A stretch of 64,000 nt of DNA from Betaproteobacteria bacterium (GCA_016234705.1 JACRAS010000051.1:1-64000); one strand, 5' to 3'. Positions 18,887-27,185 are shown, counted from the stretch's first letter. The notes: a model not told the origin generated them from the letters alone. A program made the numbers and translations.

Positions 18887-19657
18887 TCACATCACCTCCC
18901 CGCCGGCGACGGAAATCGGCTGGCCGGTGATCGCCTCCGATCCGGGCAGGCACAGCCAAAGTACCGCGTTGGCGACTTCCTCGGGGAGCACCGTGCGTCC
19001 CTGCGGATTGTGGCTGGTGAGGGCAGCGCGCGCCTCTGCCTCCGACTTGCCCGTCTTCGCCATGATGTTCGCCACCGTGTTCTTGACGATGTCCGTTTCG
19101 GTGTAGCCGGGACACACCGCATTGACGGTCACCGCGGTCTTGGCTGCTTCCAGTGCGAGCGAGCGTGTAAGGCCGATCACGCCGTGCTTGGCCGCGCAGT
19201 AGGCCGATACGTACGCGTTGCCCACGAGCCCCGCGGTGCTGGCGACGTTGATGACGCGGCCGTAGTCCTGCTTCAACATCGCCAGGAACACTTCGCGGGT
19301 GCACAGATAGGTGCCGGTAAGGTTTACGGCCAGCATCCGGTTCCACAGCGCGAGATCGGTGCGCGAGAATGGCGCGCTCTCGGCCTGGCCCGCATTGTTG
19401 ACCAGGATGTCGATGCGTGGAAAGCGCCCGCGGATTATTGCAAACGCCTTGTGAACCGATTCCGGATCGGTGATGTCAGCAGGCGCGACCAGCGCGTCCG
19501 TAGACAACTCCGCGGCCTGCTTCTCCAGTCGTCCCGCATCGCGCCCGATCAGGGCCACGCCGGCACCCTCGCGCGACAACGCCGTCGCGATGGCTGCTCC
19601 AATACCGCGGCCGGCGCCGGTGACGACAGCAACTTTGCCTTTAAGCGGGAAACTCAT
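18887..19657 (-). CDS. short-chain dehydrogenase/reductase, probable 3-hydroxyacyl-CoA or 3-oxoacyl type
   Basis: 256 residues, a classical SDR. The NAD(P)-binding motif TGAGRGIG is at about 14-21, NNAG near 88, and the active site is Ser in NVASTAG with YCAAK. The C-terminus GQPISVAGGEVM is typical of FabG/3-hydroxybutyrate-dehydrogenase-like members. The start is preceded by GAGG at about five bases and a good promoter candidate. Neighbours (crotonases, thiolase-like protein, DUF35) suggest it oxidises a 3-hydroxyacyl-CoA in a beta-oxidation-like route; that is inference, since SDR sequence alone does not give the substrate. Confidence 0.88.
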   Translation of the reverse strand: MSFPLKGKVAVVTGAGRGIGAAIATALSREGAGVALIGRDAGRLEKQAAELSTDALVAPADITDPESVHKAFAIIRGRFPRIDILVNNAGQAESAPFSRTDLALWNRMLAVNLTGTYLCTREVFLAMLKQDYGRVINVASTAGLVGNAYVSAYCAAKHGVIGLTRSLALEAAKTAVTVNAVCPGYTETDIVKNTVANIMAKTGKSEAEARAALTSHNPQGRTVLPEEVANAVLWLCLPGSEAITGQPISVAGGEVM

Positions 19658-19707
19658 TCGTGCCTCGGAGTGTGGAAAACGGAAAGTCGCCGCAGGCGAC
19701 CAAGCTC

Positions 19708-19737
19708 AATATATTGGCTGTCAAATTGTACTGTCAA
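19708..19737 (-). promoter_or_regulatory. candidate sigma70 promoter for the SDR gene
   Basis: On the minus strand TTGACA (19732-19737) and TATATT (19708-19713) are 18 bases apart. A second TTTGACAG follows within the spacer. The predicted leader to the ATG at 19657 is about 44 bases. It lies directly downstream of repeat copy 3. Confidence 0.6.
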
Positions 19738-19767
19738 TGCGAAATTGCTGGAAGATGCCCGCAAAGA

Positions 19768-19911
19768 CATTTCGACCAAACCGGCATTGCAATCGGCCGG
19801 GCGCAGGCGCAACATCCTTTGGGCGCGATGCTCGGCGGCGCTAAATCAGCAGCAAACCGCTGCCATCGGCCCGACGCGCGAAATGAGGCGGGATTGAATT
19901 TCCTATCGTCT
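19768..19911. repeat. dispersed direct repeat, copy 3 (short form)
   Basis: 144 bp matching the right-hand parts of copies 1 and 2 almost base for base, and lacking their left 50 or so bases. It begins 101 bp downstream of the DUF35 gene stop (20013). The rest of the 355-bp gap 19658-20012 holds the SDR promoter; no other gene was recognised. Confidence 0.85.
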
Positions 19912-20012
19912 AGCAGCGCTCCATCTGGCGCTTGAGCTTGGCCAATTGCAGCGCGAGAAAGTCCTCGCGCAGCATACGTTCCATCCACCGCAGAAACGTC
20001 GGCACGCAATCC

Positions 20013-20459
20013 CTATCGATGTCGGTCACCCGTTGATCCTCCTGCTTCTGCGCACGGGCGGAACTTGGGCAGCGTCAGTTCGGCCGTGACGTCGTCAAAC
20101 GTCACTTCGACCGGCATTTCGGCGAAAATCGCGCTGGGATCGCAGTTGACGATGTTCGTGGGCATGCGCACCCCCTCCTCGAGTTCAACCAACGCGATTA
20201 CGTAGGGCACGTCCAGACAATAGACATCCTTGGGCACGGGATGGTTGACGACAATCCAGCTATACACCTTGCCCCGGCCGCTCGCCTTGCGCCACTCGAC
20301 TTCGTGCGAGCGGCATTGCGGGCACATCCCCGAGGGCGGAAAGCGCGGTACGCCGCACTCGGCGCAGCGCTCGATCAGCAGCTCATGCTCGCGGCAACCC
20401 TTCCAGAACGGCGTGGAGTCCGCATCGGGAACGGGGACCGGTTTGCCCGCGTGGCCCAT
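20013..20459 (-). CDS. DUF35 / OB-fold zinc-ribbon acyl-CoA-associated protein
   Basis: 148 residues. An N-terminal rubredoxin-like zinc ribbon, CAECGVPRFPPSGMCPQC, is followed by an OB fold with YSWIVVNHPV and PYVIALVELEEG. This family is nearly always encoded beside thiolase-like or SCP-x proteins, with which it forms heteromeric complexes acting on acyl-CoA or polyketide-type thioesters. Here its start lies four bases after the stop of the thiolase-like gene, so the two are translationally linked. The C-terminus (CAEAGGSTGDRHR) reads to a normal stop. Confidence 0.88.
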   Translation of the reverse strand: MGHAGKPVPVPDADSTPFWKGCREHELLIERCAECGVPRFPPSGMCPQCRSHEVEWRKASGRGKVYSWIVVNHPVPKDVYCLDVPYVIALVELEEGVRMPTNIVNCDPSAIFAEMPVEVTFDDVTAELTLPKFRPCAEAGGSTGDRHR

Positions 20460-20463
20460 GGCG

Positions 20464-21621
20464 TCAGTTCCTCAGGACAAGAGCGCTGCCGCAGGTCATC
20501 GCTCCGGCCGTGGTCAGCGCGATCTCGGCATCCGGCACCTGCCGCGATCCGGCGGCGCCGCGCAGTTGCTCGACGGCCTCCACGACGTGGTTTAAGCCAT
20601 GGATATAGGCCTCCGACAACAGGCCGCCATGCGTGTTCAGCGGCAACTCACCGTCGCGCTCTATGCGCCCGTTCTGGACAAAGGCGCCGCCTTCGCCTTC
20701 CCTGCAAAAACCCAGTCCTTCAAGCTGCATGATCACGCTATAGGTGAAGCAGTCGTAGATCTCGGCGACATCGACGTCGCTGGGCCCGACGCCTGCACTG
20801 CGCCACAAGTCATCGGCGATGTACCTGGCATAGTTGTGCGCGTGGTCGGGCCAGCGGATCGCGTCGAACAGGTCGTCACCCTGATTCGGCCCCCCGCCGT
20901 AGGCCGCCCCCATGATATACACCGGCTTGCGGCGCAGGTCTTTCGCCCGTTCGGCGGAGGTCACCAACGTGGCGCAGGCGCCGTCGGATTCAAGGCAGAT
21001 GTCCAACAGGTGGAAGGGCTCGACGATCATGCGCGAGGCCTGATGTTCGGCCAGCGTAATCGGTGTGCGCATCATCGCCCGCTCGTTGAGTACGGCGTTG
21101 CGCCGGAAGCTCACGGCGATGGTGCCGAGCTGCTCACTGCTGGTGCCGTACTGGATCATGTGCCGGCGGCACCACATTGCCATGGCCTGCGGATAGCTGA
21201 TCCAGCCGAACGGGGCCGTGTATTGGGTAATGCCGCGCGAATTGAGGTCGCGCCCGCCGCCCAGGCGAAATCCCGAGCGCCCGTTCATGGCGCGATAGCA
21301 CAGCACGTTATCGGCGAGCCCCGCCTCAATCGCCGCGGCCGCAGTCTGCACGATCAGGTTTGCTGCATTGCCGCCGGAGGAGAATTCCACTGCGTAGCGC
21401 GCGGCCGGAAGTCCGAGCCCTGTGGCTACCGCCATCGACGGAACGGAGTCGCCGAAATGGAAGCTGACTACCCCGTCCACCTCGGACATATCGATGCCGG
21501 CATCGACAACGGCGTTACGGCAGGCTTGCAGCGCGAGGTTGAGCACCGTGGTGCCGGAATTCGCGGTGAAATCCGTGTAGCCGATGCCGGCGATGGCGTA
21601 CTTGTCGCGCAATTTCCACAT
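20464..21621 (-). CDS. thiolase-like lipid-transfer protein (SCP-x / acetyl-CoA acetyltransferase family)
   Basis: 385 residues from MWKLRDKYAIAGIGYTDF, with GAGGAG about nine bases before this ATG. A longer frame exists upstream but its first 38 residues do not look like the family. Family features: AIAGIGYTDF, VDGVVSFHFGD, a substrate-loop region with FSSGGNAANLIVQTAAAAI, VDVAEIYDCFTYSVIMQLEGLGFC, and LNTHGGLLSEAYIHGLNHVVEAVEQLRG near the C-terminus. The usual nucleophilic Cys position reads SSGGN, as in many SCP-x-like proteins that lack the classical thiolase Cys; with DUF35 they can act as retro-aldolases or condensing enzymes. The specific reaction is not determined. Confidence 0.87.
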   Translation of the reverse strand: MWKLRDKYAIAGIGYTDFTANSGTTVLNLALQACRNAVVDAGIDMSEVDGVVSFHFGDSVPSMAVATGLGLPAARYAVEFSSGGNAANLIVQTAAAAIEAGLADNVLCYRAMNGRSGFRLGGGRDLNSRGITQYTAPFGWISYPQAMAMWCRRHMIQYGTSSEQLGTIAVSFRRNAVLNERAMMRTPITLAEHQASRMIVEPFHLLDICLESDGACATLVTSAERAKDLRRKPVYIMGAAYGGGPNQGDDLFDAIRWPDHAHNYARYIADDLWRSAGVGPSDVDVAEIYDCFTYSVIMQLEGLGFCREGEGGAFVQNGRIERDGELPLNTHGGLLSEAYIHGLNHVVEAVEQLRGAAGSRQVPDAEIALTTAGAMTCGSALVLRN

Positions 21622-21653
21622 GGATGCAGACTCCTCCGTATCAATATGCCGGC

Positions 21654-22442
21654 CTAAGGCCTCCCAAAGCGCGGCGCGCGCTTCTCGGCAAACGCGGCCA
21701 AACCGTCCATGGCATCGGGATGCGTGGTCGCCCACTCGTGTACCAGATCGATCTCGAATTGCAGAGCGCGCGCTAAGTCCATGGTCATACCGTCTCGCAC
21801 CAGCTTCTTGGCACGCGCCACGCCGGCCGGGCTCTTTGCCAGAATATCGTCGGCCAACTTCCGGGCAGTTGGCATCAGCTCAGAGGCAGGCACCACACGC
21901 GCCACAAGGCCGATGCGCTCGGCCTCCGCGCCGCTGATGAAGCGGCCGGTGAAGATCAGATCCTTGGCCCGCTGCGCGCCGATTGCGCGAGGCAGCCGCT
22001 GCGAGCCGCCGCCGCCGGGGAGTTGGCCAAAATTCAGATGCGCGTCGCCAATTTGCGCCGTGTCCGCGGCGATGGCAAGGTCGCAGGCAAGCATCAACTC
22101 CAGACCGCCGGCCAAGCAGTAGCCGTTGACTGCGGCGATGATCACCTTGTCGGATTTCTCCAGAAGGTCGAGCAACGTACCAAGGTCGTCCAGGAACCTG
22201 CGGAAGTCCTCGGGTCGCCGGTAAAGCGTCATGTATCCCGCAAGATCGCCGCCCGCCGAGAACGCCCCGCCGCTGCCGGTGATCAGTACGACCCGAAGCG
22301 ATTTTTCCGCCTCCAAGTCGCGCCATGCCGCGAGCAGCGCTTTCACGGTCGACCCGTCGAGCGGATTCATCTGCGCGGCGCGGTCCAGCGTGACGGTGGC
22401 GACGCCCTTCCCCTTCTCGACAATGATGTTGTCACTCTGCAT
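21654..22442 (-). CDS. enoyl-CoA hydratase/isomerase family protein
   Basis: 262 residues. Crotonase signatures: TLDRAAQMNPLDG, FSAGGDLAGYM, NGYCLAGGLELMLACDLAIA and GQLPGGGGSQRLPRAIG. In alignment with rat enoyl-CoA hydratase, Glu144 is replaced by His (GDAHLNFG) and Glu164 by Asp (AKDLIFTG), so hydratase activity is uncertain. The ATG is preceded by GAGG. It lies 32 bp upstream of the thiolase-like gene on the same strand, so probably in one operon with it and DUF35. Less similar to the other two crotonases of the cluster than they are to each other. Confidence 0.9.
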   Translation of the reverse strand: MQSDNIIVEKGKGVATVTLDRAAQMNPLDGSTVKALLAAWRDLEAEKSLRVVLITGSGGAFSAGGDLAGYMTLYRRPEDFRRFLDDLGTLLDLLEKSDKVIIAAVNGYCLAGGLELMLACDLAIAADTAQIGDAHLNFGQLPGGGGSQRLPRAIGAQRAKDLIFTGRFISGAEAERIGLVARVVPASELMPTARKLADDILAKSPAGVARAKKLVRDGMTMDLARALQFEIDLVHEWATTHPDAMDGLAAFAEKRAPRFGRP

Positions 22443-22763
22443 GGTTTGCCTCAGTGGCCATTTACGCGATCTCCTTCACCGCTTCCAGCGCCGCGCCCGC
22501 ATCCCAGGGCCGCCACCAGGGATTCACGCCCAGGTGGCCGCCGGTTCCATGCGGTCGATGCGCCGGGAAGCCAAGGCGACGGCCGCGCCGGCAAGCAGGA
22601 TAGTAGTGCGGGACAGATGCATGAGAGGAGAAGGTTCCGCCACGTTACGACAGATCACCGGCGAACGTCAATCGAACGAGCTAAAATATAGGTCGATTTA
22701 GTGTTGCCGCTGCCGGTTTTACACTCGATCTCATATCCCAGCCCGTCAACGAGGAGAAGCCCG
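22443..22763. other. 321-bp intergenic stretch between divergent crotonase and GST genes
   Basis: No complete gene seen. A minus-strand frame ending at 22462 reads ...GTGGHLGVNPWWRPWD... to a stop 20 bp before the crotonase start, and may be the tail of a lost upstream operon gene; its family was not recognised. The right part should hold the divergent promoters. The GST Shine-Dalgarno (GAGGAG) is at its right end. Confidence 0.4.
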
Positions 22764-23393
22764 ATGAAATTCTACGACTGCGCCACCGCCCCCAGCCCGC
22801 GCCGGGTGCGCATTTTCATCGCCGAAAAAAAGGCCGACATCCCCACCATCCAAGTCGATCTGCGGGCCGCAGAGCAACTCACCGAAACGTTCCGCGCCAA
22901 GAACCCCCGCTGCACCGTTCCCGTGCTGGAGTTGGACGACGGCACTTGCCTGGGGGAAACCATCGCCATTTGCGATTACCTGGAATCCATATACCCGCAA
23001 CCTCCGCTCCTCGGCCGCACCCCCAAGGAGCGGGCGCTGGTCCTGATGTGGAACCATTGGATCGAGGACCTGGGGTTTTCCGCTGCCGCCGAGGCCTTTC
23101 GGAACTCCGCCCCCAGCTTCAAGGACCGCGCCATCCCCGGCCCGGAAAACCTCGAGCAAATCCCGGCCTTGGCGGAGCGAGGGCGCAAACGGATCGGCCT
23201 GTTCTACCGCCTACTGAACGAGCAGTTGGCCCGGCAGGCTTACGTGGCGGGGGAGGTCTTCACCCTGGCCGACATCACCGCCTTGGTGGTGGCGGATTTT
23301 GCCCAGCGGCTAAAGCTCGCCCCGGTCGATTCATACGGCGCCTTCATCACCTGGCATCAGCGTGTGTCCGCGCGCTCCGGCGCCGTAGCCTGA
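22764..23393 (+). CDS. glutathione S-transferase
   Basis: 209 residues from MKFYDCATAPSPRRVRIF; GAGGAG lies seven bases upstream, favouring this ATG over a longer frame. The N-terminal thioredoxin-like domain carries the cis-Pro motif CTVPVLELDDG and the glutathione-contact segment LGETIAICDYLES. The all-helical C-terminal domain contains YVAGEVFTLADITALVVADF, typical of the family (N-cap Thr/Ser and hydrophobic staple). It is transcribed opposite to its neighbours and probably serves detoxification or thiol-dependent chemistry in the acyl-CoA cluster; no specific substrate is indicated. Confidence 0.9.
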   Translation: MKFYDCATAPSPRRVRIFIAEKKADIPTIQVDLRAAEQLTETFRAKNPRCTVPVLELDDGTCLGETIAICDYLESIYPQPPLLGRTPKERALVLMWNHWIEDLGFSAAAEAFRNSAPSFKDRAIPGPENLEQIPALAERGRKRIGLFYRLLNEQLARQAYVAGEVFTLADITALVVADFAQRLKLAPVDSYGAFITWHQRVSARSGAVA

Positions 23394-23403
23394 GACGATT
23401 TAC

Positions 23404-24210
23404 CTACCGCCCGCCGAACTTCGGCGGGCGCTTGTCCACGAAAGCCCGGGCCGCCTCGCGGTGGTCGTCGGTGTGGAAGGTCAGCATTTCGTAGGCCAGG
23501 GAAGCGTCCAAAATCAGGTTGACCTGGTCTTTCAGCCATTTATTCACCGACAACTTGCTCCAGCGGATCGCCCAGGTGGCGCCGTCGGCCAGTTCCTGGG
23601 CGATTTCCCGGGCTTTGGGCAAGACGGCCTCGGTCGGCACGGCGTAGTTCACCAGCCCCATTTGAGCGGCCTCGGCGCCATTGATGATCTTCCCCCGCAT
23701 CAGGAATTCCTTGGCCCGGGCCGGCCCGATAAGCAGCGGCCAGATCACCGCGCCGCCGTCACCGGCGACGATCCCCACCTTCACATGAGTATCGGCGATA
23801 CGGGCCGTCTCGGAAGCCACGATGACGTCGCAAAACAGCGCGATGGTGGCTCCCAGCCCCATGGCATCGCCGTTGATGGCGCCGATGATGGGCTGTCCCA
23901 CGTCCAACATGTTCTGGATCAGCCGGCGGGCTCCCGAAGGAAGCGTCAAGGTACGTTGCTTGCCCTCTTCGGTGCCATAGCGGGCCGCCATGGCCTTGAC
24001 GTCCCCCCCGGCGGAAAACGCCCGCCCGGCGCCGGTCAGCAGGATAGCGTTGACGGCGGCGTCCTCGGCCAAATCCACCCATATCTGTTCCAGCTCCCCA
24101 TGCATTTGGGGGTTGGTGGCATTCATGGCCTCCGGGCGATTGAGGGTGACCGTGGCCACCTTGTTCGCCACCTCGACTTTGACGAATTGATATCGACTGT
24201 AATCCGGCAT
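23404..24210 (-). CDS. enoyl-CoA hydratase/isomerase family protein
   Basis: 268 residues, convergent with the GST gene (10 bp apart). Motifs: TLNRPEAMNATNPQMHGEL, FSAGGDVKAM, NGDAMGLGATIALFCDVIVA and GDGGAVIWPLLIGPARAKEF. The first catalytic Glu of classical hydratases is His here (ADTHVKVG), the second Glu is present. A strongly similar paralogue lies at 17704-18492, suggesting duplication within the cluster. The ATG at 24210 is preceded by AGGAGGAAT on the coding strand. It is likely the first gene of its own unit; its substrate is unknown. Confidence 0.9.
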   Translation of the reverse strand: MPDYSRYQFVKVEVANKVATVTLNRPEAMNATNPQMHGELEQIWVDLAEDAAVNAILLTGAGRAFSAGGDVKAMAARYGTEEGKQRTLTLPSGARRLIQNMLDVGQPIIGAINGDAMGLGATIALFCDVIVASETARIADTHVKVGIVAGDGGAVIWPLLIGPARAKEFLMRGKIINGAEAAQMGLVNYAVPTEAVLPKAREIAQELADGATWAIRWSKLSVNKWLKDQVNLILDASLAYEMLTFHTDDHREAARAFVDKRPPKFGGR

Positions 24211-24363
24211 GACGATTCCTCCTTACATTTGTGGGTCAATTGGAATATCTTCCCCGACTCTAGCCATCCGCGGGCCAGGGTGTCAACGCGGCCTGTCCGG
24301 CGGTCCGCCACCGAAGACCTAGCCATCCAATGCGCGCTGCCAGCGCGGTGATCATCCGGAAGT

Positions 24364-24425
24364 CGAGCGGGAATGGAATCGTTATGTTGAAGACAAGTGG
24401 CTACCGTGGTCGGAAGAACATAACG
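24364..24425 (+). pseudogene. possible helicase fragment
   Basis: A short plus-strand frame reads DHPEVEREWNRYVEDKWLPW then SEEH, resembling the conserved WxxYxxxxWLPWxExH stretch of large defence-type superfamily I helicases. There is no start, and similarity is lost within about 25 codons. The rest of the gap 24211-24459 holds nothing recognisable. Confidence 0.25.
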
Positions 24426-24459
24426 CTGGGGATTCGGGAGATTGCGGGGCAGCGCGAAT

Positions 24460-24726
24460 TCAATCGCCGTCCACATCGCCGAAGAGCGGCAACTGGGTCG
24501 CCAGCGACAACACCGTTTCCTCCACCGCGCGCTTGGCCTCGCCCAGGGTTTTCGTATGGCCCGCGCGGTTACCCGCCTGCCAGCGGTAGAGGCCGTCCCA
24601 TGCGCCGCGCTCGCCCAACTGCACCGTGCCCAGGCGTTGTTTGCCTTTCCAGTAGCCGTGCGACTGGTAGCCGCGCTCCCAGAACGGCCTCGCCTTGCCC
24701 GCTTTTCTCGCGCTTTTTTTCGGCAT
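24460..24726 (-). CDS. conserved hypothetical protein, small and basic
   Basis: 88 residues from MPKKSARKAGKARPFWERGY; an upstream extension of 30 residues in frame overlaps the divergent ilvA leader and is less likely. The sequence contains GYQSHGYWKGKQRLGTVQLG and YRWQAGNRAGHTKTLGEAKR, a pattern seen in small betaproteobacterial proteins of unknown function. It is lysine- and arginine-rich at the N-terminus, with no membrane segment. It is divergent from ilvA. No function can be assigned. Confidence 0.6.
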   Translation of the reverse strand: MPKKSARKAGKARPFWERGYQSHGYWKGKQRLGTVQLGERGAWDGLYRWQAGNRAGHTKTLGEAKRAVEETVLSLATQLPLFGDVDGD

Positions 24727-24854
24727 AGGCGCTAGCTTACCAAAGTGCTCCCTGCGCGACCAGCCAATAGCGCGCGAAACGTCCGCCGGGATGTGCCTTG
24801 CCGCGGCAAAGCACATCCTGCTACCCTTGCACGCTCATCTTGAATCGAAACTAT

Positions 24855-26366
24855 ATGCATCCCGACTATCTCGAGAAAATCCTCAAGGCGCGCGTCTACG
24901 ACGTGGCGATCGAATCGCCGCTGGAGGCCGCGCCCATTCTGTCCGCGCGCCTTGCCAACACCCTGCTGCTCAAGCGCGAAGACATGCAGCCGGTATTCTC
25001 GTTCAAGCTGCGCGGCGCGTACAACAAAATGGCGCATCTGCCTCCCGCCGGGCTGAAGCGCGGGGTCATCGCCGCCTCGGCCGGCAACCACGCCCAGGGC
25101 GTGGCGCTGGCGGCACAGCGCCTCAAGTGCAAGGCGGTGATCGTGATGCCGGTGACCACGCCGCGGATCAAGGTGGACGCGGTCCTGGCGCGCGGCGCCG
25201 AGGTGCTGCTCGTTGGCGATTCCTACGACGAGGCTTACCGGCAGGCGCTCAAGCTCGCGCGCTCGCGCAAGCTCACCTTCGTGCATCCCTACGACGATGC
25301 GGACGTGATCGCGGGCCAGGGCACCGTCGGCATGGAGATCCTGCGCCAGGCGAAGACGCCGATCGACGCGATTTTCGTCGCCATCGGCGGCGGCGGGCTG
25401 ATCTCGGGCATCGCCGCCTACGTCAAGCGCCTGCGCCCGGAGATCAAGGTCATCGGCGTGCAGCCGGCGGATTCGGATGCCATGGCGCGCTCGCTCAAAG
25501 CCGGCCGGCGCGTGCGCCTGGCGCAGGTGGGCTTGTTTGCCGACGGCGTGGCGGTGAAGCAGGTGGGCAAGGAAACCTTTCGCCTGTGCCGGCAATTCGT
25601 CGACGAGGTCATCCTGGTAGATACCGACGAGATCTGCGCCGCGATCAAGGACGTGTTCGAGGAGACCCGCTCCATTCTCGAGCCGGCCGGGGCTCTGGCC
25701 ATCGCCGGGGCCAAGGCGTATGTGGAAAAGAAGGGCGTGCGCGGCCAGACGCTGGTGGCGGTGGCCTGCGGCGCAAACACCAATTTCGATCGCCTGCGCT
25801 TCGTCGCCGAGCGCGCCGAGGTGGGCGAGCATCGCGAGGCCATCCTCGCCGTGACCATCCCCGAGCGTCCCGGCAGCTACAAGAAATTCTGCGCTACCCT
25901 GGGCGCGCGCAACGTCACCGAGTTCAACTATCGCATCGCCGACTCGAAGGAGGCGCACGTGTTCGTCGGCGTCGAGGTGCACGACCGCGACGAGACCGCG
26001 CGCCTCATCCGCAAACTGCGCCGCCACGGCCTGAAGACTCTGGATCTTTCCGACAACGAGATGGCCAAGCTGCACGTGCGCCACCTGGTCGGAGGGCACG
26101 CGGCACTGGCGCAGAACGAGTTGCTCTACCGCTTCGAATTTCCGGAGCGCCCGGGCGCGTTGATGCGTTTCTTGAATAGCATGCGCCCCGACTGGAACAT
26201 CAGCCTGTTCCACTATCGCAATCACGGCGCCGACTATGGCCGCGTGCTGGTGGGCATGCAGGTGCCGCCCAGGGAAATGCCGCAGTTCCGCCGCTTCCTG
26301 CATGACCTGGGCTATCCCTGTTGGGACGAGAGCGAAAATCCGGCCTACAAGCTGTTCCTCGGTTGA
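24855..26366 (+). CDS. ilvA: threonine ammonia-lyase, biosynthetic
   Basis: 503 residues. Converts L-threonine to 2-oxobutanoate and ammonia, the first step of isoleucine synthesis, in the cytoplasm. The PLP lysine lies in FSFKLRGAYNKM (about 55-60), SAGNHAQG binds substrate, and the glycine loop IGGGGLISG holds the cofactor phosphate. Two ACT-like regulatory repeats follow (AVTIPERPGSYKKF and RFEFPERPGALMRF), as in the long allosteric biosynthetic form (E. coli IlvA 514 aa), implying isoleucine/valine control. MHPDYLEKILKARVYDVA matches the family N-terminus, so this ATG was preferred to a start 57 bases upstream, although its Shine-Dalgarno is weak. It appears monocistronic. Confidence 0.95.
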   Translation: MHPDYLEKILKARVYDVAIESPLEAAPILSARLANTLLLKREDMQPVFSFKLRGAYNKMAHLPPAGLKRGVIAASAGNHAQGVALAAQRLKCKAVIVMPVTTPRIKVDAVLARGAEVLLVGDSYDEAYRQALKLARSRKLTFVHPYDDADVIAGQGTVGMEILRQAKTPIDAIFVAIGGGGLISGIAAYVKRLRPEIKVIGVQPADSDAMARSLKAGRRVRLAQVGLFADGVAVKQVGKETFRLCRQFVDEVILVDTDEICAAIKDVFEETRSILEPAGALAIAGAKAYVEKKGVRGQTLVAVACGANTNFDRLRFVAERAEVGEHREAILAVTIPERPGSYKKFCATLGARNVTEFNYRIADSKEAHVFVGVEVHDRDETARLIRKLRRHGLKTLDLSDNEMAKLHVRHLVGGHAALAQNELLYRFEFPERPGALMRFLNSMRPDWNISLFHYRNHGADYGRVLVGMQVPPREMPQFRRFLHDLGYPCWDESENPAYKLFLG

Positions 26367-26451
26367 GGGAGTGTTCCCGGTTGAGGAGGGATTGCATTGC
26401 CGCGTGTTGATTGCTATGATTACATCAACCATATCAATTGAGGTAACAACC

Positions 26452-26733
26452 ATGATCCGCGAAGCCGCTGCAATGACGGTCCGGCAAAACCTCGGCGAGT
26501 TGCTCAATGAGGTGCAGTATCGGCACGGAAAAGTGTTGATCACCAAAGCCGGCAAACCAGTGGCCGCCTTGGTCGATATCGCCATGTTCACGCGCCTGCG
26601 CAAGCTGGATGAAGAGTTCGACCGGATGCGCTCCGAGTTGGCGCGGGCGTTCGCGGGCATGACCGAAAAGGCAGTCGACGCGCTTGTCGGCGAGGCAGTG
26701 AAGGACGTGCGCGCGCGGCGCAGGAAGAAGTGA
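26452..26733 (+). CDS. type II antitoxin, Phd/YefM family
   Basis: 93 residues from MIREAAAMTVRQNLGELLNEV, with GAGG nine bases upstream. The N-terminal fold, with the VRQNLGELLNEVQYRHGKVLITKAGKPVAALV pattern (given here in part), is characteristic of Phd/YefM DNA-binding antitoxins; the C-terminal half is charged and helical, suited to wrapping a toxin. Its stop overlaps the GTG start of the PIN-domain toxin by four bases (GTGA), giving a typical coupled antitoxin-toxin operon that should be autoregulated. Confidence 0.87.
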   Translation: MIREAAAMTVRQNLGELLNEVQYRHGKVLITKAGKPVAALVDIAMFTRLRKLDEEFDRMRSELARAFAGMTEKAVDALVGEAVKDVRARRRKK

Positions 26734-27137
26734 AGGTTGTACTCGATACCAACGTCCTGCTCTCGGGGTTGATGTTCCCCGAGGGAACACCGGGACGGAT
26801 CGTCGCGGCCTGGGTCGAAGCCCGGTTCGAGGTGGCGCTCTCCCTGGACCAGCTGGCCGAGATCGGCAGGGTTCTCGAATATCCGAAGATCCGCCGCAAA
26901 CTTGGATGGGACGATGAGAGAATCGAGTTGTTCATCAAACAGCTCTACCTCCGGGCCGAGGTGGTGGAACTCGGGACGACATCGGTGGAAGTGCCGCGCG
27001 ACCCGGACGACGCGCCGATTCTCGCGACACTCGCAGCCGCCAAAGCCGATGTTCTGGTGACGGGCGACGGCGATCTACTCGCGCTGCGCGAAAAGTACCC
27101 GATCGAGACGCCAGCCGAGTTCGTGCGCCGCCTGTGA
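26730..27137 (+). CDS. PIN-domain toxin (putative toxin-antitoxin ribonuclease, COG1569 type)
   Basis: 135 residues. Metal-dependent RNase fold: LDTNVLLSGL (first acidic residue), an internal Glu region (LAEIGRVLEYPKIRRKL), RDPDDAPILATLAAAKADVLVTGDGDLLAL carrying the remaining acidic residues (quoted in part: DPDDAPIL, TGDGDLL). The start is GTG at 26730, overlapping the antitoxin stop. The family cleaves RNA when freed from its antitoxin. The pair looks intact, unlike the damaged modules immediately downstream. Confidence 0.88.
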   Translation: MKVVLDTNVLLSGLMFPEGTPGRIVAAWVEARFEVALSLDQLAEIGRVLEYPKIRRKLGWDDERIELFIKQLYLRAEVVELGTTSVEVPRDPDDAPILATLAAAKADVLVTGDGDLLALREKYPIETPAEFVRRL

Positions 27138-27185
27138 GCGGTCAGCGCGAACGTGTGCGCTCCGTCACCCCTCGCCTCGCTCCCG

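Noticed and set aside
17459-19911. CRISPR-like or IS-like reading of the three repeats
   Set aside because: Three copies about 1.1 kb apart with genes in between are not a CRISPR array, and no transposase or terminal inverted repeats were seen in the copies.
24732-26660. 642-codon frame opposite ilvA
   Set aside because: It is His/Gln/Arg-rich antisense to a complete, well conserved ilvA; it shows no domain signature.
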